Virus record (IMG/VR): IMGVR_UViG_3300046385_000134
Location: 1-47,368 of that record
DNA length: 47,368 nt
Source of the DNA: a virus
Reading direction: 5' to 3' (one strand)
The number at the start of each line of letters is the position of its first letter. Position 1 is the first letter of the stretch. Position numbers and translations under genes: made by a program. The notes beneath the pieces were generated by a model, which was not told the DNA's origin, ran no database searches, and saw nothing but the letters and a program-made list of their open reading frames with translations. Positions 14,782-23,334 of the stretch are shown here, piece after piece.

Positions 14782-15414
14782 ATGAGTACAGAACTGACAC
14801 CTACCACTAACGAAAAGAACGTTATCAATTACAATCCTGTCTTCCCTGTCATGTTTGCAGATGTTAAACTGGATCTGCCTATCGAAGACATGGCTCAGGA
14901 CATCTTGTCTCTGGCAGTTGATACGGAAAACTATGACGGTGGTTATACCACATTCTTCAACCGTCAGAATATTGAGCACATCCGCGGGTATAAACAGTTG
15001 ATGGAAGCGATCTACGGTGTTGTGCTAGCATACACTCGTGAGATGAAGTATGAGGTCAATGCAGATAAATGCAGTATCCATGCATGGGCTAGTGTGATGC
15101 GTAAGGGCGGTTTCCACGGCGTCCATAACCACCCACGTTCGCAATTCTCAGGAACGTTCTATATCAAGTGCGATGAGACGACGAGCCCGATTGTGTTCCA
15201 CAATCCAACAGAACCATTCCGTATGCACGATCCGCTTGTCGGCCGTCCGGAAGATTTTACACCGTTCACGTCACCTACAATGAGTGTCCAGCCAAAAGAA
15301 AACACAATGATGATTTGGCCTTCATGGGTAAACCATCACGTTGAAAAGATGCATGTCGGTGGCCCACGTATCGCAATTTCGTTCAACGTCGATTTCCTGC
15401 CACCAGGAGTCTAA
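14782..15414 (+). CDS. 2OG-Fe(II) oxygenase-like protein
   Basis: A 210-residue protein of the TIGR02466-type double-stranded beta-helix family. IHAWASVMRKGGFHGVHNHP carries the histidine-rich metal site, QFSGTFYIKCDE is a core strand, and MMIWPSWVNHHVEKM with RIAISFNVDF holds the distal His and the 2-oxoglutarate-binding Arg. Such genes are common between uvsX and the helicase in T4-like cyanophages. Substrate is unknown; nucleic acid, protein or small-molecule hydroxylation are all possible. Confidence 0.82.
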   Translation: MSTELTPTTNEKNVINYNPVFPVMFADVKLDLPIEDMAQDILSLAVDTENYDGGYTTFFNRQNIEHIRGYKQLMEAIYGVVLAYTREMKYEVNADKCSIHAWASVMRKGGFHGVHNHPRSQFSGTFYIKCDETTSPIVFHNPTEPFRMHDPLVGRPEDFTPFTSPTMSVQPKENTMMIWPSWVNHHVEKMHVGGPRIAISFNVDFLPPGV

Positions 15415-15417
15415 TAT

Positions 15418-16788
15418 ATGGTTGAAGATTTGATTCTATCAAGTCTCATTCATAACGAGGGATATGGCCGTAAGGTCATTCCCTTTTTGCGGGCTGAGTA
15501 TTTTGGTAACAAAATCGACAAGACGATCTATCAAACGGTTGATTCGTTTGTTCAGAAGTATAACAAGTTTCCTACACATGAAGCTGTATGGATCGAGTTG
15601 CAAGATGTTAAGACTTTTAACGAAGAGGAATTCCAGCTTGCAAAGGAAAAACTCGACGCACTAACACCTAGTGATTCAGAAACTGATTGGCTCGTTGATA
15701 AAACAGAAAAGTTCTGTAAAGACAAAGCCATCTACAATGCAATCGCACAGTCCATTCAGATTTTGGATGACAAGACTGGTAACTTATCTCCTGGGTCCAT
15801 TCCTGCCATGCTGGAAGAGGCGCTCGCTGTATCGTTCGATACACAGATTGGTCATGATTTCTTTGACGACTCTGAAAGCCGCTATGACTTCTACCACAAA
15901 AAGGAATCACGCGTTCCTTTTGACATCGATTACCTGAATAAAATTACAAAAGGTGGCTTGCCTAAAAAGACACTCAATGTCATTTTGGCAGGTACGGGTG
16001 TTGGTAAGTCGTTGTTTATGTGCCATATGGCTGCGTCCAACCTAGCAGCAGGTCGCAACGTTCTGTACATTACGATGGAAATGGCAGAAGAGCGGATTGC
16101 TGAACGTATCGATGCAAACTTGCTCAATACTTCACTTGATCAGTTGTCGTTTATGCCACGCGACGCTTTTCAGAAGAAAATCGAACGTGTCAAGGAAAAA
16201 ACACCCGGTAAACTGATCATTAAGGAATATCCAACTGCGTCTGCTGGTTCTGCAAACTTCCGCCACTTGCTTAACGAGTTGAAACTTAAAAAGAAGTTTA
16301 AACCTGATATCATCTTTATCGACTATCTGAATATTTGCTGCTCAAGCAGAATGAAGCAAGGTGCCAATGTCAACTCATATACATACATTAAAGCAATCGC
16401 CGAAGAGTTGAGGGGATTGGCTGTAGAGTTTGACGTTCCTATGGTATCCGCCACTCAAACAACCCGAACAGGGTTTACGAGCTCGGATATTGGTCTGGAA
16501 GATACATCAGAATCGTTTGGTTTGCCTGCAACGGTCGACCTTATGTTGGCGATGATTTCAACAGAAGAATTGCAAGCGCTCAACCAAGTGATGTTCAAGC
16601 AGTTAAAAAACCGCTACGCAGACCCAACATTCCTTCGACGCTTTGTTGTCGGTGTGGACAGATCAAAGATGAAGTTGTACGACGTCGAGCAATCAGCTCA
16701 AGATGATGTTGTTAAAGACGATGTACCTCTGTTCGATAAAAGCACTGATAAGAAGTTTTCTAAGGATGCGTTTAAAGGATTCAGCTAA
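15418..16788 (+). CDS. 41: Replicative DNA helicase (T4 gp41/DnaB-like)
   Basis: A hexameric 5'-3' helicase that unwinds ahead of the fork and recruits primase. An N-terminal helical domain (1-140) is followed by a RecA-like motor: Walker A AGTGVGKS (191-198), NVLYITMEMAEERIAERID (DnaB motif), Walker B PDIIFIDYLNIC (D302) and PMVSATQTTRTGF (motif 3 sensor). At 456 residues it is close to T4 gp41 (475). It forms the primosome with the gp61 primase encoded about 14 kb downstream. Confidence 0.95.
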   Translation: MVEDLILSSLIHNEGYGRKVIPFLRAEYFGNKIDKTIYQTVDSFVQKYNKFPTHEAVWIELQDVKTFNEEEFQLAKEKLDALTPSDSETDWLVDKTEKFCKDKAIYNAIAQSIQILDDKTGNLSPGSIPAMLEEALAVSFDTQIGHDFFDDSESRYDFYHKKESRVPFDIDYLNKITKGGLPKKTLNVILAGTGVGKSLFMCHMAASNLAAGRNVLYITMEMAEERIAERIDANLLNTSLDQLSFMPRDAFQKKIERVKEKTPGKLIIKEYPTASAGSANFRHLLNELKLKKKFKPDIIFIDYLNICCSSRMKQGANVNSYTYIKAIAEELRGLAVEFDVPMVSATQTTRTGFTSSDIGLEDTSESFGLPATVDLMLAMISTEELQALNQVMFKQLKNRYADPTFLRRFVVGVDRSKMKLYDVEQSAQDDVVKDDVPLFDKSTDKKFSKDAFKGFS

Positions 16789-16946
16789 TGCTGCTTAAAA
16801 TGATATTGTGGGTGTTGTTATATCCACTTGTGGTTGGTGGATATGCCCTAATGTCCATCTTCGAGGTGGCTGTGTTTATATTCAATTCGCCTGTTGATGT
16901 TTGGACAATTATTAGCGATTCAATCGACAACCCACAGGAAGAGTAA
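16788..16946 (+). CDS. Small membrane protein (52 aa)
   Basis: The start overlaps the helicase stop and the stop overlaps the next start, both as TAATG, which strongly suggests a real coupled gene. Residues about 5-33 are hydrophobic (MILWVLLYPLVVGGYALMSI then FEVAVFIF), giving one or two short membrane helices. It ends in an acidic tail (SDSIDNPQEE). No family is recognised. Confidence 0.68.
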   Translation: MLLKMILWVLLYPLVVGGYALMSIFEVAVFIFNSPVDVWTIISDSIDNPQEE

Positions 16947-17392
16947 TGAATGTAAAGGTGACTGGATGTAAGAATGAGAAACTGAAACAGGAAATCATTA
17001 AAGCATCGCGCTTCTTTGCGAAGGAGTTGTTGTCACATCAGATGCTTCCCCATATTGACGTCAAAATTATATTCAAGACTCGATTGGTTGATCTAGGAAA
17101 TTGCATGGCTACTCACGTCAATGAGTGGAACAAACCTCGTACGTTTGAAATACAACTACGAAAAGGACGTTCATTGACGAGCACTTTATGCACATTAGCA
17201 CATGAATTTGTTCATTTGAAACAATTTGCTAGGAACGAGTTAGCTGATGATCATTCTTGTTGGAAAGGGTTTTACATAGATCCTGAAACAATTGATTACG
17301 AAGATCAACCATGGGAAATAGAGGCGTTTTTCAAAGAGCGGATACTGTTTCACCTATACAAAGATGCCACCAATACGTCCCCGTCTAAATAA
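16946..17392 (+). CDS. SprT-like zinc metallopeptidase-fold protein
   Basis: LCTLAHEFVHLKQFARNEL contains the HExxH zinc motif with the SprT-like spacing, and WEIEAFFKE near the end supplies a further acidic residue. The strand IKIIFKTRLVDLGNCMATHV lies before it. SprT/Spartan proteins process DNA-protein crosslinks, and phage versions are small like this one (148 residues). The phage role is unproven. Position right after the helicase operon fits a DNA-associated job. Confidence 0.78.
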   Translation: MNVKVTGCKNEKLKQEIIKASRFFAKELLSHQMLPHIDVKIIFKTRLVDLGNCMATHVNEWNKPRTFEIQLRKGRSLTSTLCTLAHEFVHLKQFARNELADDHSCWKGFYIDPETIDYEDQPWEIEAFFKERILFHLYKDATNTSPSK

Positions 17393-17591
17393 CGAAAATG
17401 CGTCGAATTTACTTTCGTTTGAGCCTGTGCTGATACAAGACTGGGTGACAAACGTCAGTAAATATGGACCGACTGGTAAGTACTGTATTACAATGTTCCA
17501 TCGATACAGACATACTGCGCGTGTTGGTTTTTATAGCGACGAAGATGATATTCTCGATTTTATAACCAACACAATTCAACCGAAAGATTAA
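17364..17591 (+). CDS. Small hypothetical protein
   Basis: A 75-residue frame overlapping the peptidase gene by 29 bases. The Pro/Asn-rich start (MPPIRPRLNNENASNLLSF) is followed by WVTNVSKYGPTGKYCITMFH and GFYSDEDDILDFITNTI. The second half looks like a compact alpha/beta fold. No family recognised. Spacing to the next gene is only two bases. Confidence 0.6.
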   Translation: MPPIRPRLNNENASNLLSFEPVLIQDWVTNVSKYGPTGKYCITMFHRYRHTARVGFYSDEDDILDFITNTIQPKD

Positions 17592-17593
17592 TA

Positions 17594-18163
17594 ATGGATA
17601 TTACACGTAGACAGTTATTGGATGCATTCAATGCAGCTGGTACCGACAAAGGAGTCATGCATGGGTATGATCAAATGTATCATGAGGTGCTCAGCAAAGT
17701 ACCGGTAATCAATAAAATGCTCGAAGTTGGTGTGTTTAAGGGAGCTTCTCTTAACGCATGGCGTGCAATTTTACCAGGTGTAGAGCTTGTAGGTATTGAT
17801 CGAACAATCCGTACAGACATTCCTCCTGAAACATTTACAAATGCTCGGATCATCGAGGCAAATTCTGCTCGTTCTTCTGTCAAGGAGATTGTAGGTACAG
17901 GGTATGATATCATTATCGATGATGGTGATCACCGCCCAGACTGGCAGTGGCAGACGTTCCTTAACTTGGAAGGCTGCTGGGATCAGGTTTATATTATTGA
18001 AGATGTAATGAGCGCGGATAATGAAAAGCTGCTGCGCCGCCGCCTCGTTAGCAAGGGATACACCAAGATCCAAACATATTCATCCTTACTTAAGCAAGCA
18101 CCGGTACAGAACCGCGGTGTAATGGAGAAGATGGACTTTTTTGGTATGGTCATTTACAAATAA
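17594..18163 (+). CDS. Class I SAM-dependent methyltransferase
   Basis: GTDKGVMHGYDQMY at the N-terminus is typical of sugar or small-molecule methyltransferases found in polysaccharide clusters. MLEVGVFKGASLNAW is SAM motif I, VELVGID motif II and YDIIIDDGDHRPDWQW the catalytic Asp region (TylF/CmcI-like, inferred). It is 189 residues long. It opens a block with three glycosyltransferase-type genes and a second methyltransferase, so a sugar substrate is likely. Confidence 0.85.
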   Translation: MDITRRQLLDAFNAAGTDKGVMHGYDQMYHEVLSKVPVINKMLEVGVFKGASLNAWRAILPGVELVGIDRTIRTDIPPETFTNARIIEANSARSSVKEIVGTGYDIIIDDGDHRPDWQWQTFLNLEGCWDQVYIIEDVMSADNEKLLRRRLVSKGYTKIQTYSSLLKQAPVQNRGVMEKMDFFGMVIYK

Positions 18164-18967
18164 ATGATCGACATACAGTGGAAGGGGAAAGTCGGATATG
18201 GTGATATCGTTTCCCCCATTTGTTATGCACACAACCTGTCCTACAAGCTAGGAGAACAGGTTGACCTCACGTTTAGGTGGGATGGGGATTGTATGCAGAA
18301 GATACACCCATCTGATCCTGAGACGTTGTGGGAACGCGCAAGCTATTTGTTTAGCAAGTGTACAAAAGACAGAACCAATGTCAACTTAATCCACAAATTC
18401 AATGCTCCACTCAAGATCAACCATTCAAACTATGATTGGGATGTGGTAGGCAGCGATCGCTTCCACAACTATTGGGTGCCTGTCAAAGAAAACAGAAACG
18501 AAACAAATATTATTGTTGTCAATAGCACAGACAATAATGTAATGTCTCTTTCCCAGTATGGTAAGTCGTGGAAAGATCCGATTGCTAATGATTGGCTTTA
18601 TCTAGTAGTATCCCTTAAAGAACAAGGCTTTGAAGTAGTAACCGTCGATTACCGCACTCCTATTGATTATCTGTACAACACTTTGCTGTCAGCAAAAGGG
18701 TTCATTGGTTATCATGGAACCGCAGCATGGGTTGCTCGCATGACACATACACCTTCCATTCTCTTTTCACAGGGTGGAAGCTTGACTAAAAACGCCTTCT
18801 TTAGTGCCACGATACACAAAGGTGCAGATGAGATCGAACGCGTGTTGAATGGAGTTGAGGGTAAGTTTTTGCTGGCTCGTAATGACATTGCTACCCATCG
18901 CGACGATTACTTCCGCAAGTATGCACCTGGTGTTAAGTTTTTGAGGAGTTTAACGCATGGCGTTTAA
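18164..18967 (+). CDS. Putative GT-B-like glycosyltransferase
   Basis: A 267-residue protein. The N-terminal GKVGYGDIVSPICYAHNLS resembles the start of GT-B (heptosyltransferase-like) enzymes. The C-terminal GFIGYHGTAAWVARMTHTPS resembles their nucleotide-sugar site, where a Gly-x-His segment precedes a strand. TNIIVVNSTDNNV and GFEVVTVDY are Rossmann strands. The call rests on pattern and on sitting between a methyltransferase and a glycosyltransferase. It overlaps the next gene by 11 bases. Confidence 0.6.
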   Translation: MIDIQWKGKVGYGDIVSPICYAHNLSYKLGEQVDLTFRWDGDCMQKIHPSDPETLWERASYLFSKCTKDRTNVNLIHKFNAPLKINHSNYDWDVVGSDRFHNYWVPVKENRNETNIIVVNSTDNNVMSLSQYGKSWKDPIANDWLYLVVSLKEQGFEVVTVDYRTPIDYLYNTLLSAKGFIGYHGTAAWVARMTHTPSILFSQGGSLTKNAFFSATIHKGADEIERVLNGVEGKFLLARNDIATHRDDYFRKYAPGVKFLRSLTHGV

Positions 18968-19661
18968 CGTATACATTGGTTATGATGCACGAGAAGACAT
19001 TGCTGCTGAGGTGTGCAAGTTCTCCATCCAGAAAAGACTTACATCATATGCAAATGTTCGTTACCTCAGAAGTAACAACATTCTCGGTTATGCTCGTGTC
19101 AACGGCGGCCCACAATCAACTGATTTTACATACACTCGCTTCTTTATTCCTTCACTGGAGGGGTACAAGGGGTTTTCTGTCTTTTGTGATTGCGACTTTT
19201 TGTTCATCGATGATATTAATGAGCTGATGGCATCGATCGATCCAACAAAAGCAGTCAGTGTTGTTAAGCACCCTCGATACATTCCCAACACAGACATTAA
19301 GATGGATGGTATATCCCAACATCCCATGGCACGCAAAAACTGGGCAAGCTTGATGGTGTTTAATAACGCACATCCATCGAACGCTATACTAACACCCGAC
19401 TATGTCAACACAGTAGAGCCTGGAAGATCTCTCCACCAATTTGCATGGTTGAAAGATGAAGAGATTGGTTCCATATCGCTTGATTGGAATACACTCGATG
19501 GATACTACGAACTAGATAATCCACGCGCGATTCACTATACTGATGGTGGGCCGTGGTTTGCTGAATATAAACAAACACAATATTCCAATTACTGGTGGAA
19601 CGAATACGATGACTACATTAACACTTGCGGAAAGCAACGAACTTTATCGCCTAACACATGA
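18957..19661 (+). CDS. GT-A glycosyltransferase (GT8-like)
   Basis: MAFNVYIGYDAREDIAAEV opens a GT-A fold. TDFTYTRFFIPSL and FSVFCDCDFLFIDDI give the DxD metal-binding motif, and WASLMVFNN, LDWNTLDGYYE and AIHYTDGGPWF are typical of GT8-like bacterial and phage enzymes. It would move a sugar from a nucleotide donor to an unknown acceptor (LPS, virion protein or DNA). It overlaps the next methyltransferase by 53 bases. Confidence 0.83.
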   Translation: MAFNVYIGYDAREDIAAEVCKFSIQKRLTSYANVRYLRSNNILGYARVNGGPQSTDFTYTRFFIPSLEGYKGFSVFCDCDFLFIDDINELMASIDPTKAVSVVKHPRYIPNTDIKMDGISQHPMARKNWASLMVFNNAHPSNAILTPDYVNTVEPGRSLHQFAWLKDEEIGSISLDWNTLDGYYELDNPRAIHYTDGGPWFAEYKQTQYSNYWWNEYDDYINTCGKQRTLSPNT

Positions 19662-20118
19662 ACAGCATTCTGATTACTTTGCTGGATACTCTATCATGGA
19701 GTATGTGTATGAAATTGGTCACCTAATCAAACATTCAAATGTAACATCTGTTATTGATTATGGATGTGGAAAAGCACGTGCATGGAAGATGTACAACCTC
19801 AAACAACTTTGGAAGTTGCACGATGTCCAGCTCTATGACCCGGGCGTTGATGAGTATGCTCTGAAACCATACACACCCCGCGACATGGTTATATGTACGG
19901 ATGTGCTTGAACACGTACCGGAACATCTCGTGGATGAGGTGCTGGCGGATATTGAATCACTTGCTACAAAGGTTGTGTTTCTAAACATCTCAACACGCCC
20001 AGCAAGCAAGAAGCTAGTGGACGGATCAAATGCTCATGCAACTGTCAAGCCTGCTCACTGGTGGCAAGCGAAGATCGACAAGATGAACAAGTTGGTGATT
20101 ACGCACTACACCTCATGA
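19609..20118 (+). CDS. SAM-dependent methyltransferase
   Basis: A 169-residue protein. SVIDYGCGKARAW is the SAM-binding glycine-rich loop, DVQLYDPGVDEYA motif II and VICTDVLEHVPEHLVDEV the typical post-II motif of Methyltransf_11/23-type enzymes. The internal ATG (MTTLTLAESNELYRL) was chosen because earlier starts lie deep in the upstream gene. It ends on ATGA with the GT2 gene. A sugar or lipid-linked substrate is suggested by its neighbours. Confidence 0.8.
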   Translation: MTTLTLAESNELYRLTHEQHSDYFAGYSIMEYVYEIGHLIKHSNVTSVIDYGCGKARAWKMYNLKQLWKLHDVQLYDPGVDEYALKPYTPRDMVICTDVLEHVPEHLVDEVLADIESLATKVVFLNISTRPASKKLVDGSNAHATVKPAHWWQAKIDKMNKLVITHYTS

Positions 20119-20870
20119 TTTCCTGCAACGTAACATATTATAATGAGCCGACATGGCTCAAGTGGTGGTATAAGACTGTCAAAAATCTCAACGAGCAGGG
20201 ATACGACATTATGCTCAACGTATGTGATGACGGATCACAGCGATTACCTGCTTCTGAATTCTTTAACAAACACACACCTACCGATAAGATGCGACTGTTT
20301 CGTGTGAAAGAGGATATTGGGTTTAATTCGCATGGTGCACGTAATTTGCTAATGAAGCAAACGCTGACTGAGTGGAACCTTATGTCTGATATCGATAGAA
20401 GATACCCAGAAGAAACGCTGAAACAGTTTGCTGAGTTTGCTGACGTAAAGTTACAACGTGGTAACTATTACTCGTTACTAGAGATGATCAAGACATCGCC
20501 TGATGGATATTCTGTCAATGATTTCATTGTCAATTCATATGACTTTTGGAGAACAGGTGGGTACGATGAAGAGTTTGTCAACATTCATTGGGGTGATAGG
20601 TGGTTCTTAGACACTCTGCGACATGTTGCACGACGTATTCTTCTTCCCGAATGGAAAGTTAAATATGTACGCGGTGCTCGTGAAGTAACATGGGCTGATG
20701 TACCAACTACCCAGTACCCAGATGATCAAACGTTGATTCATCCAAATAACAGGTGGCCTGATGAGGATTTCCGCTTTGGTTTGAAAGATAGAATCAAAGA
20801 GCGAAACAAAACAGAAGAAGGCCGCAAGTCCAAACAAGTAATCAATTTTGAATGGGAACAGGTGTTCTAA
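20115..20870 (+). CDS. GT2-like glycosyltransferase
   Basis: MISCNVTYYNEPTWLKWWY followed by NVCDDGSQRLP is the GT2 nucleotide-sugar site. GFNSHGARNLLM, WNLMSDIDRRYPEE (DxD-like) and GYDEEFVNIHWGDRWF (the acceptor-site region) continue the fold. The ATG that overlaps the upstream stop was chosen, giving 251 residues. It is the last gene of the sugar block. Confidence 0.83.
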   Translation: MISCNVTYYNEPTWLKWWYKTVKNLNEQGYDIMLNVCDDGSQRLPASEFFNKHTPTDKMRLFRVKEDIGFNSHGARNLLMKQTLTEWNLMSDIDRRYPEETLKQFAEFADVKLQRGNYYSLLEMIKTSPDGYSVNDFIVNSYDFWRTGGYDEEFVNIHWGDRWFLDTLRHVARRILLPEWKVKYVRGAREVTWADVPTTQYPDDQTLIHPNNRWPDEDFRFGLKDRIKERNKTEEGRKSKQVINFEWEQVF

Positions 20871-21661
20871 TGGAATCAGCAGCGATAACAGCGGAACGTA
20901 CTGCGTACCGAAAAATTAAACAACTGCTTGGCAACCCCCGTGCAATTGCTGAACCACGTGGCAATGACATGGGGTTTCCTGACTTTGGGTTTACATTTAA
21001 AGTAGAGGGAAAGGTAGTCGATTTGCATTTTGAGTTTAAGATGAACCGAAATGCCCCAATGGGAAGCAGTAGACGCTGGCGTTTCGATGGTGAAAAGTTC
21101 ACAGTGCCTGATGCGGAGCGTGAAGAAGAAGTTCTGTTAATGCTCGCTATGAATAGTTCCCCAGAATGTATTAATAACGGAGTGCGTTTGCTTGGTGAGC
21201 TGCGAAAGCACTTTGATGAACGTGTCAAGGAAATATCTACATCAACGTTCGGTGTTGAGCGTGATACAAAGGTCCGCCGCCAAAAGATAGAAGAATTTAA
21301 GAAAAAAGCAGGTATTCTTACGATTGCAAAGGGTATTGAGAATTCTGCTTTTGGAGCAGGTATCATTCAGCGTTACCGTAGAAAGTGGCGTGAAGTAATT
21401 CGCCCGAGTGCAGCATACAGCATGTTGTTCTTCGTGATTGGTGATAGTATTTGGTTCGTTGATGAGATAGGAACACTCGATTACATACAGAAGCAAGGGA
21501 TAGCTCGTTTGTTCGGCGCAGAGCAGATTCCAGAGCTAAAGGGATTAAGAGCTCGGGTTGAAGCTCGAATAAGCCCAAAAATAACAGAAGGAAAGATGGA
21601 TGTTATCGCGATTACGCGGCTAACAGGTGATCCTCAAACACAAGGACTACAGATTTTCTGA
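20870..21661 (+). CDS. Putative PD-(D/E)XK-type nuclease
   Basis: PRGNDMGFPDFGFTF followed about 16 residues later by DLHFEFKMN gives a PD...(D/E)xK arrangement typical of restriction-like nuclease cores. The rest is helical, with a coiled central part (RKHFDERVKEISTS) and a C-terminal strand-rich domain (LFFVIGDSIWFVDEIGTLDY). No specific family is recognised, so this is a fold-level guess. It starts on TAATG after the GT2 gene and its stop is directly followed by a late promoter. Confidence 0.55.
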   Translation: MESAAITAERTAYRKIKQLLGNPRAIAEPRGNDMGFPDFGFTFKVEGKVVDLHFEFKMNRNAPMGSSRRWRFDGEKFTVPDAEREEEVLLMLAMNSSPECINNGVRLLGELRKHFDERVKEISTSTFGVERDTKVRRQKIEEFKKKAGILTIAKGIENSAFGAGIIQRYRRKWREVIRPSAAYSMLFFVIGDSIWFVDEIGTLDYIQKQGIARLFGAEQIPELKGLRARVEARISPKITEGKMDVIAITRLTGDPQTQGLQIF

Positions 21662-21662
21662 T

Positions 21663-21670
21663 TATAAATA
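21663..21670 (+). promoter_or_regulatory. T4-type late promoter of the virion/lysis block
   Basis: An exact TATAAATA immediately after the upstream stop. T4 spacing predicts a start near 21676, 32 bases before the first virion-module ATG. It shares the flanks TTATAAATA(A/C)CCC with the late box upstream of hsp20. Confidence 0.8.
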
Positions 21671-21703
21671 CCCCAGAGTTAGGCTAAGTGTAAACCTCTG
21701 AGG
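21671..21703 (+). promoter_or_regulatory. Hairpin masking the ribosome-binding site of the first late gene
   Basis: CCCCAGAG (21671-21678) can pair with CTCTGAGG (21696-21703) with one mismatch. The right arm contains the GAGG ribosome-binding site. A transcript starting at the late promoter would lack most of the left arm, while read-through transcripts would carry the full hairpin. This is the logic known for T4 gene e and soc. Confidence 0.55.
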
Positions 21704-21707
21704 TATT

Positions 21708-22739
21708 ATGAAACAAAAAGAAACAAAAAAGCCTGTCGTATCGACCGACAGCAACAAGATCGTTATCAATCCACCTGAAAAAACCGAACGCGAGCGTCAC
21801 GCTGTCGTGAACGAACGTTTCGAACAGGCAACGCAGATTGGTAAAAAGGTAGGGATGGTCCTTCAAGCAAAGGCCTCCCGCGCAGACATCCCTGAACAGG
21901 TGATTCGTCAAGTATACGTACGTGGTTTGAATGAGTTCGTCAATCTGAGCGAACTCAATCGTGATACATTGAATTCTTATCACTACAAAGCTGATAAGGA
22001 CATTACAAAGGCTCACCGTGTACTTGGTCCTCAGATCAAAGCTGGTGATGCAAAAGCTGCAAACAAGACATCTGATAGAATCAGCAGACGTATGCGTGGC
22101 ATGGACCGCTCCGTAGACCGCTTAAACAAAGAACAATATGCGATGAACCGAGTCAATTCGTTCATCGCTGGCGGCGCTGCTCTTTCAGAAGACTTTGATC
22201 TGATTCCTGTGATGGAAAAGGTTGGCATGAAGGGTTCAGGCGGTGCAATGCGTCCGCACATCCGCCGCGAAAAGAGCCCGTACAATGGCAAGACTATTTT
22301 CTACGTCGTTGATGCTAAGGGCAATACCAAGTTTTCTACATCTGATGAGCTGGCTGCTAAAAAGCACTTGGCTGCAAAATACAACTCATATATGGCAGAA
22401 GAGGTCAATCTTACCGAAGAGCCAGACCATGCAAAGCAGATTACCAAGCTAAAAGATGCTGTTAAGAAAATGAAGAAGGACATGATGACCGCTCTTCAAG
22501 ATCATAAGAACGAATTGAAGGAAAAAGAAACCGAACAGGCTCCTGTTGACGTAGATCACCAAGCGGCGATGACACACTTTGCTACACAGCACCGTAATGC
22601 TACTATCAACGGAGACGAGAAATCTGCTAAAGAGTACGCTGGTCACTATCACAACTACAGCGCTGCGTTGTCAAAAATGTACAACAAGAACTTGAGAACA
22701 ATCATGAAGGGACAGCCAGCGAAAGCAAAGGCGAAGTAA
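21708..22739 (+). CDS. Virion-module protein with IDEL-type motif
   Basis: A basic, Lys/Ala-rich 343-residue protein. Residues 78-95 (VNLSELNRDTLNSYHYKA) match a motif shared with two downstream proteins (VEQIDELSKSTLGSYVKKA and a variant). Residues 124-142 (DRISRRMRGMDRSVDRLNK) also match downstream copies. IRREKSPYNGKTIFYVVDAK is a small beta segment, and VNLTEEPDHAKQ and ALSEDFDLI contain LxE sites like those cut by T4 prohead protease. The C-terminus is highly basic. It is probably an internal capsid or core protein (inference). Confidence 0.78.
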   Translation: MKQKETKKPVVSTDSNKIVINPPEKTERERHAVVNERFEQATQIGKKVGMVLQAKASRADIPEQVIRQVYVRGLNEFVNLSELNRDTLNSYHYKADKDITKAHRVLGPQIKAGDAKAANKTSDRISRRMRGMDRSVDRLNKEQYAMNRVNSFIAGGAALSEDFDLIPVMEKVGMKGSGGAMRPHIRREKSPYNGKTIFYVVDAKGNTKFSTSDELAAKKHLAAKYNSYMAEEVNLTEEPDHAKQITKLKDAVKKMKKDMMTALQDHKNELKEKETEQAPVDVDHQAAMTHFATQHRNATINGDEKSAKEYAGHYHNYSAALSKMYNKNLRTIMKGQPAKAKAK

Positions 22740-22740
22740 T

Positions 22741-23316
22741 ATGTCAACAACTAACAAATTTTTCACCGATAACATGGGTGGCACACGGGCTGAGAATTAT
22801 ATCGGAAACTTTGGTGAAGTTTTCTACGATACCACTGGTGTAACACCTATGCGTTTGTCTGATGGACAAACACCTGGTGGTATTCCGTTTGGTATTGCCA
22901 CTGCCTCAAAAACCTTTGATCCTCAATTCACAACTGTTACTGGTGAAACTCTTACAGGTGTTGTTGTAACAGGCAGCTATGTAAAACAAGGGCTAATTGT
23001 GCACTGCCGTGTTAACGTTGATTTTACAAACTGCACTAATTTTGGTGCAAATAATCAATATAAGTTTACCTTGCCGTTCCCAAGCATTGCTACTATGACT
23101 ATGCGTGGTGGTACACTTCATCAAACTAATGGTGACTCATTGTATCATATTGCAGGAATTGTTGAACAAGCAACGAGTAACACGGTAGTTAAATTGTATT
23201 ATTCTGGTAGCACTACAGATCTCGCATGGAAAGCAAATACGCCAGTAGGTGCAACGTCAAATACATCACACTTTGATATTAGCGGTGCATACGAGACTAG
23301 TAGTTTGGCTGTTTGA
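22741..23316 (+). CDS. Phage structural protein, tail-fibre/adhesin-like
   Basis: The N-terminus YIGNFGEVFYDTTGVTPMRL with SDGQTPGGIP is a widespread phage segment (GELFYD...LRLSDGxTPGG) found at the attachment end of fibre or tropism proteins. The rest (about 60-191) is a beta-rich domain (GSYVKQGLIVHCRVNVDFTN, NQYKFTLPFPSIATMTM). At 191 residues it is short for a fibre. It is probably a small virion-surface protein or a fibre accessory. Confidence 0.72.
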   Translation: MSTTNKFFTDNMGGTRAENYIGNFGEVFYDTTGVTPMRLSDGQTPGGIPFGIATASKTFDPQFTTVTGETLTGVVVTGSYVKQGLIVHCRVNVDFTNCTNFGANNQYKFTLPFPSIATMTMRGGTLHQTNGDSLYHIAGIVEQATSNTVVKLYYSGSTTDLAWKANTPVGATSNTSHFDISGAYETSSLAV

Positions 23317-23334
23317 AACTGAATAGGAATACAT

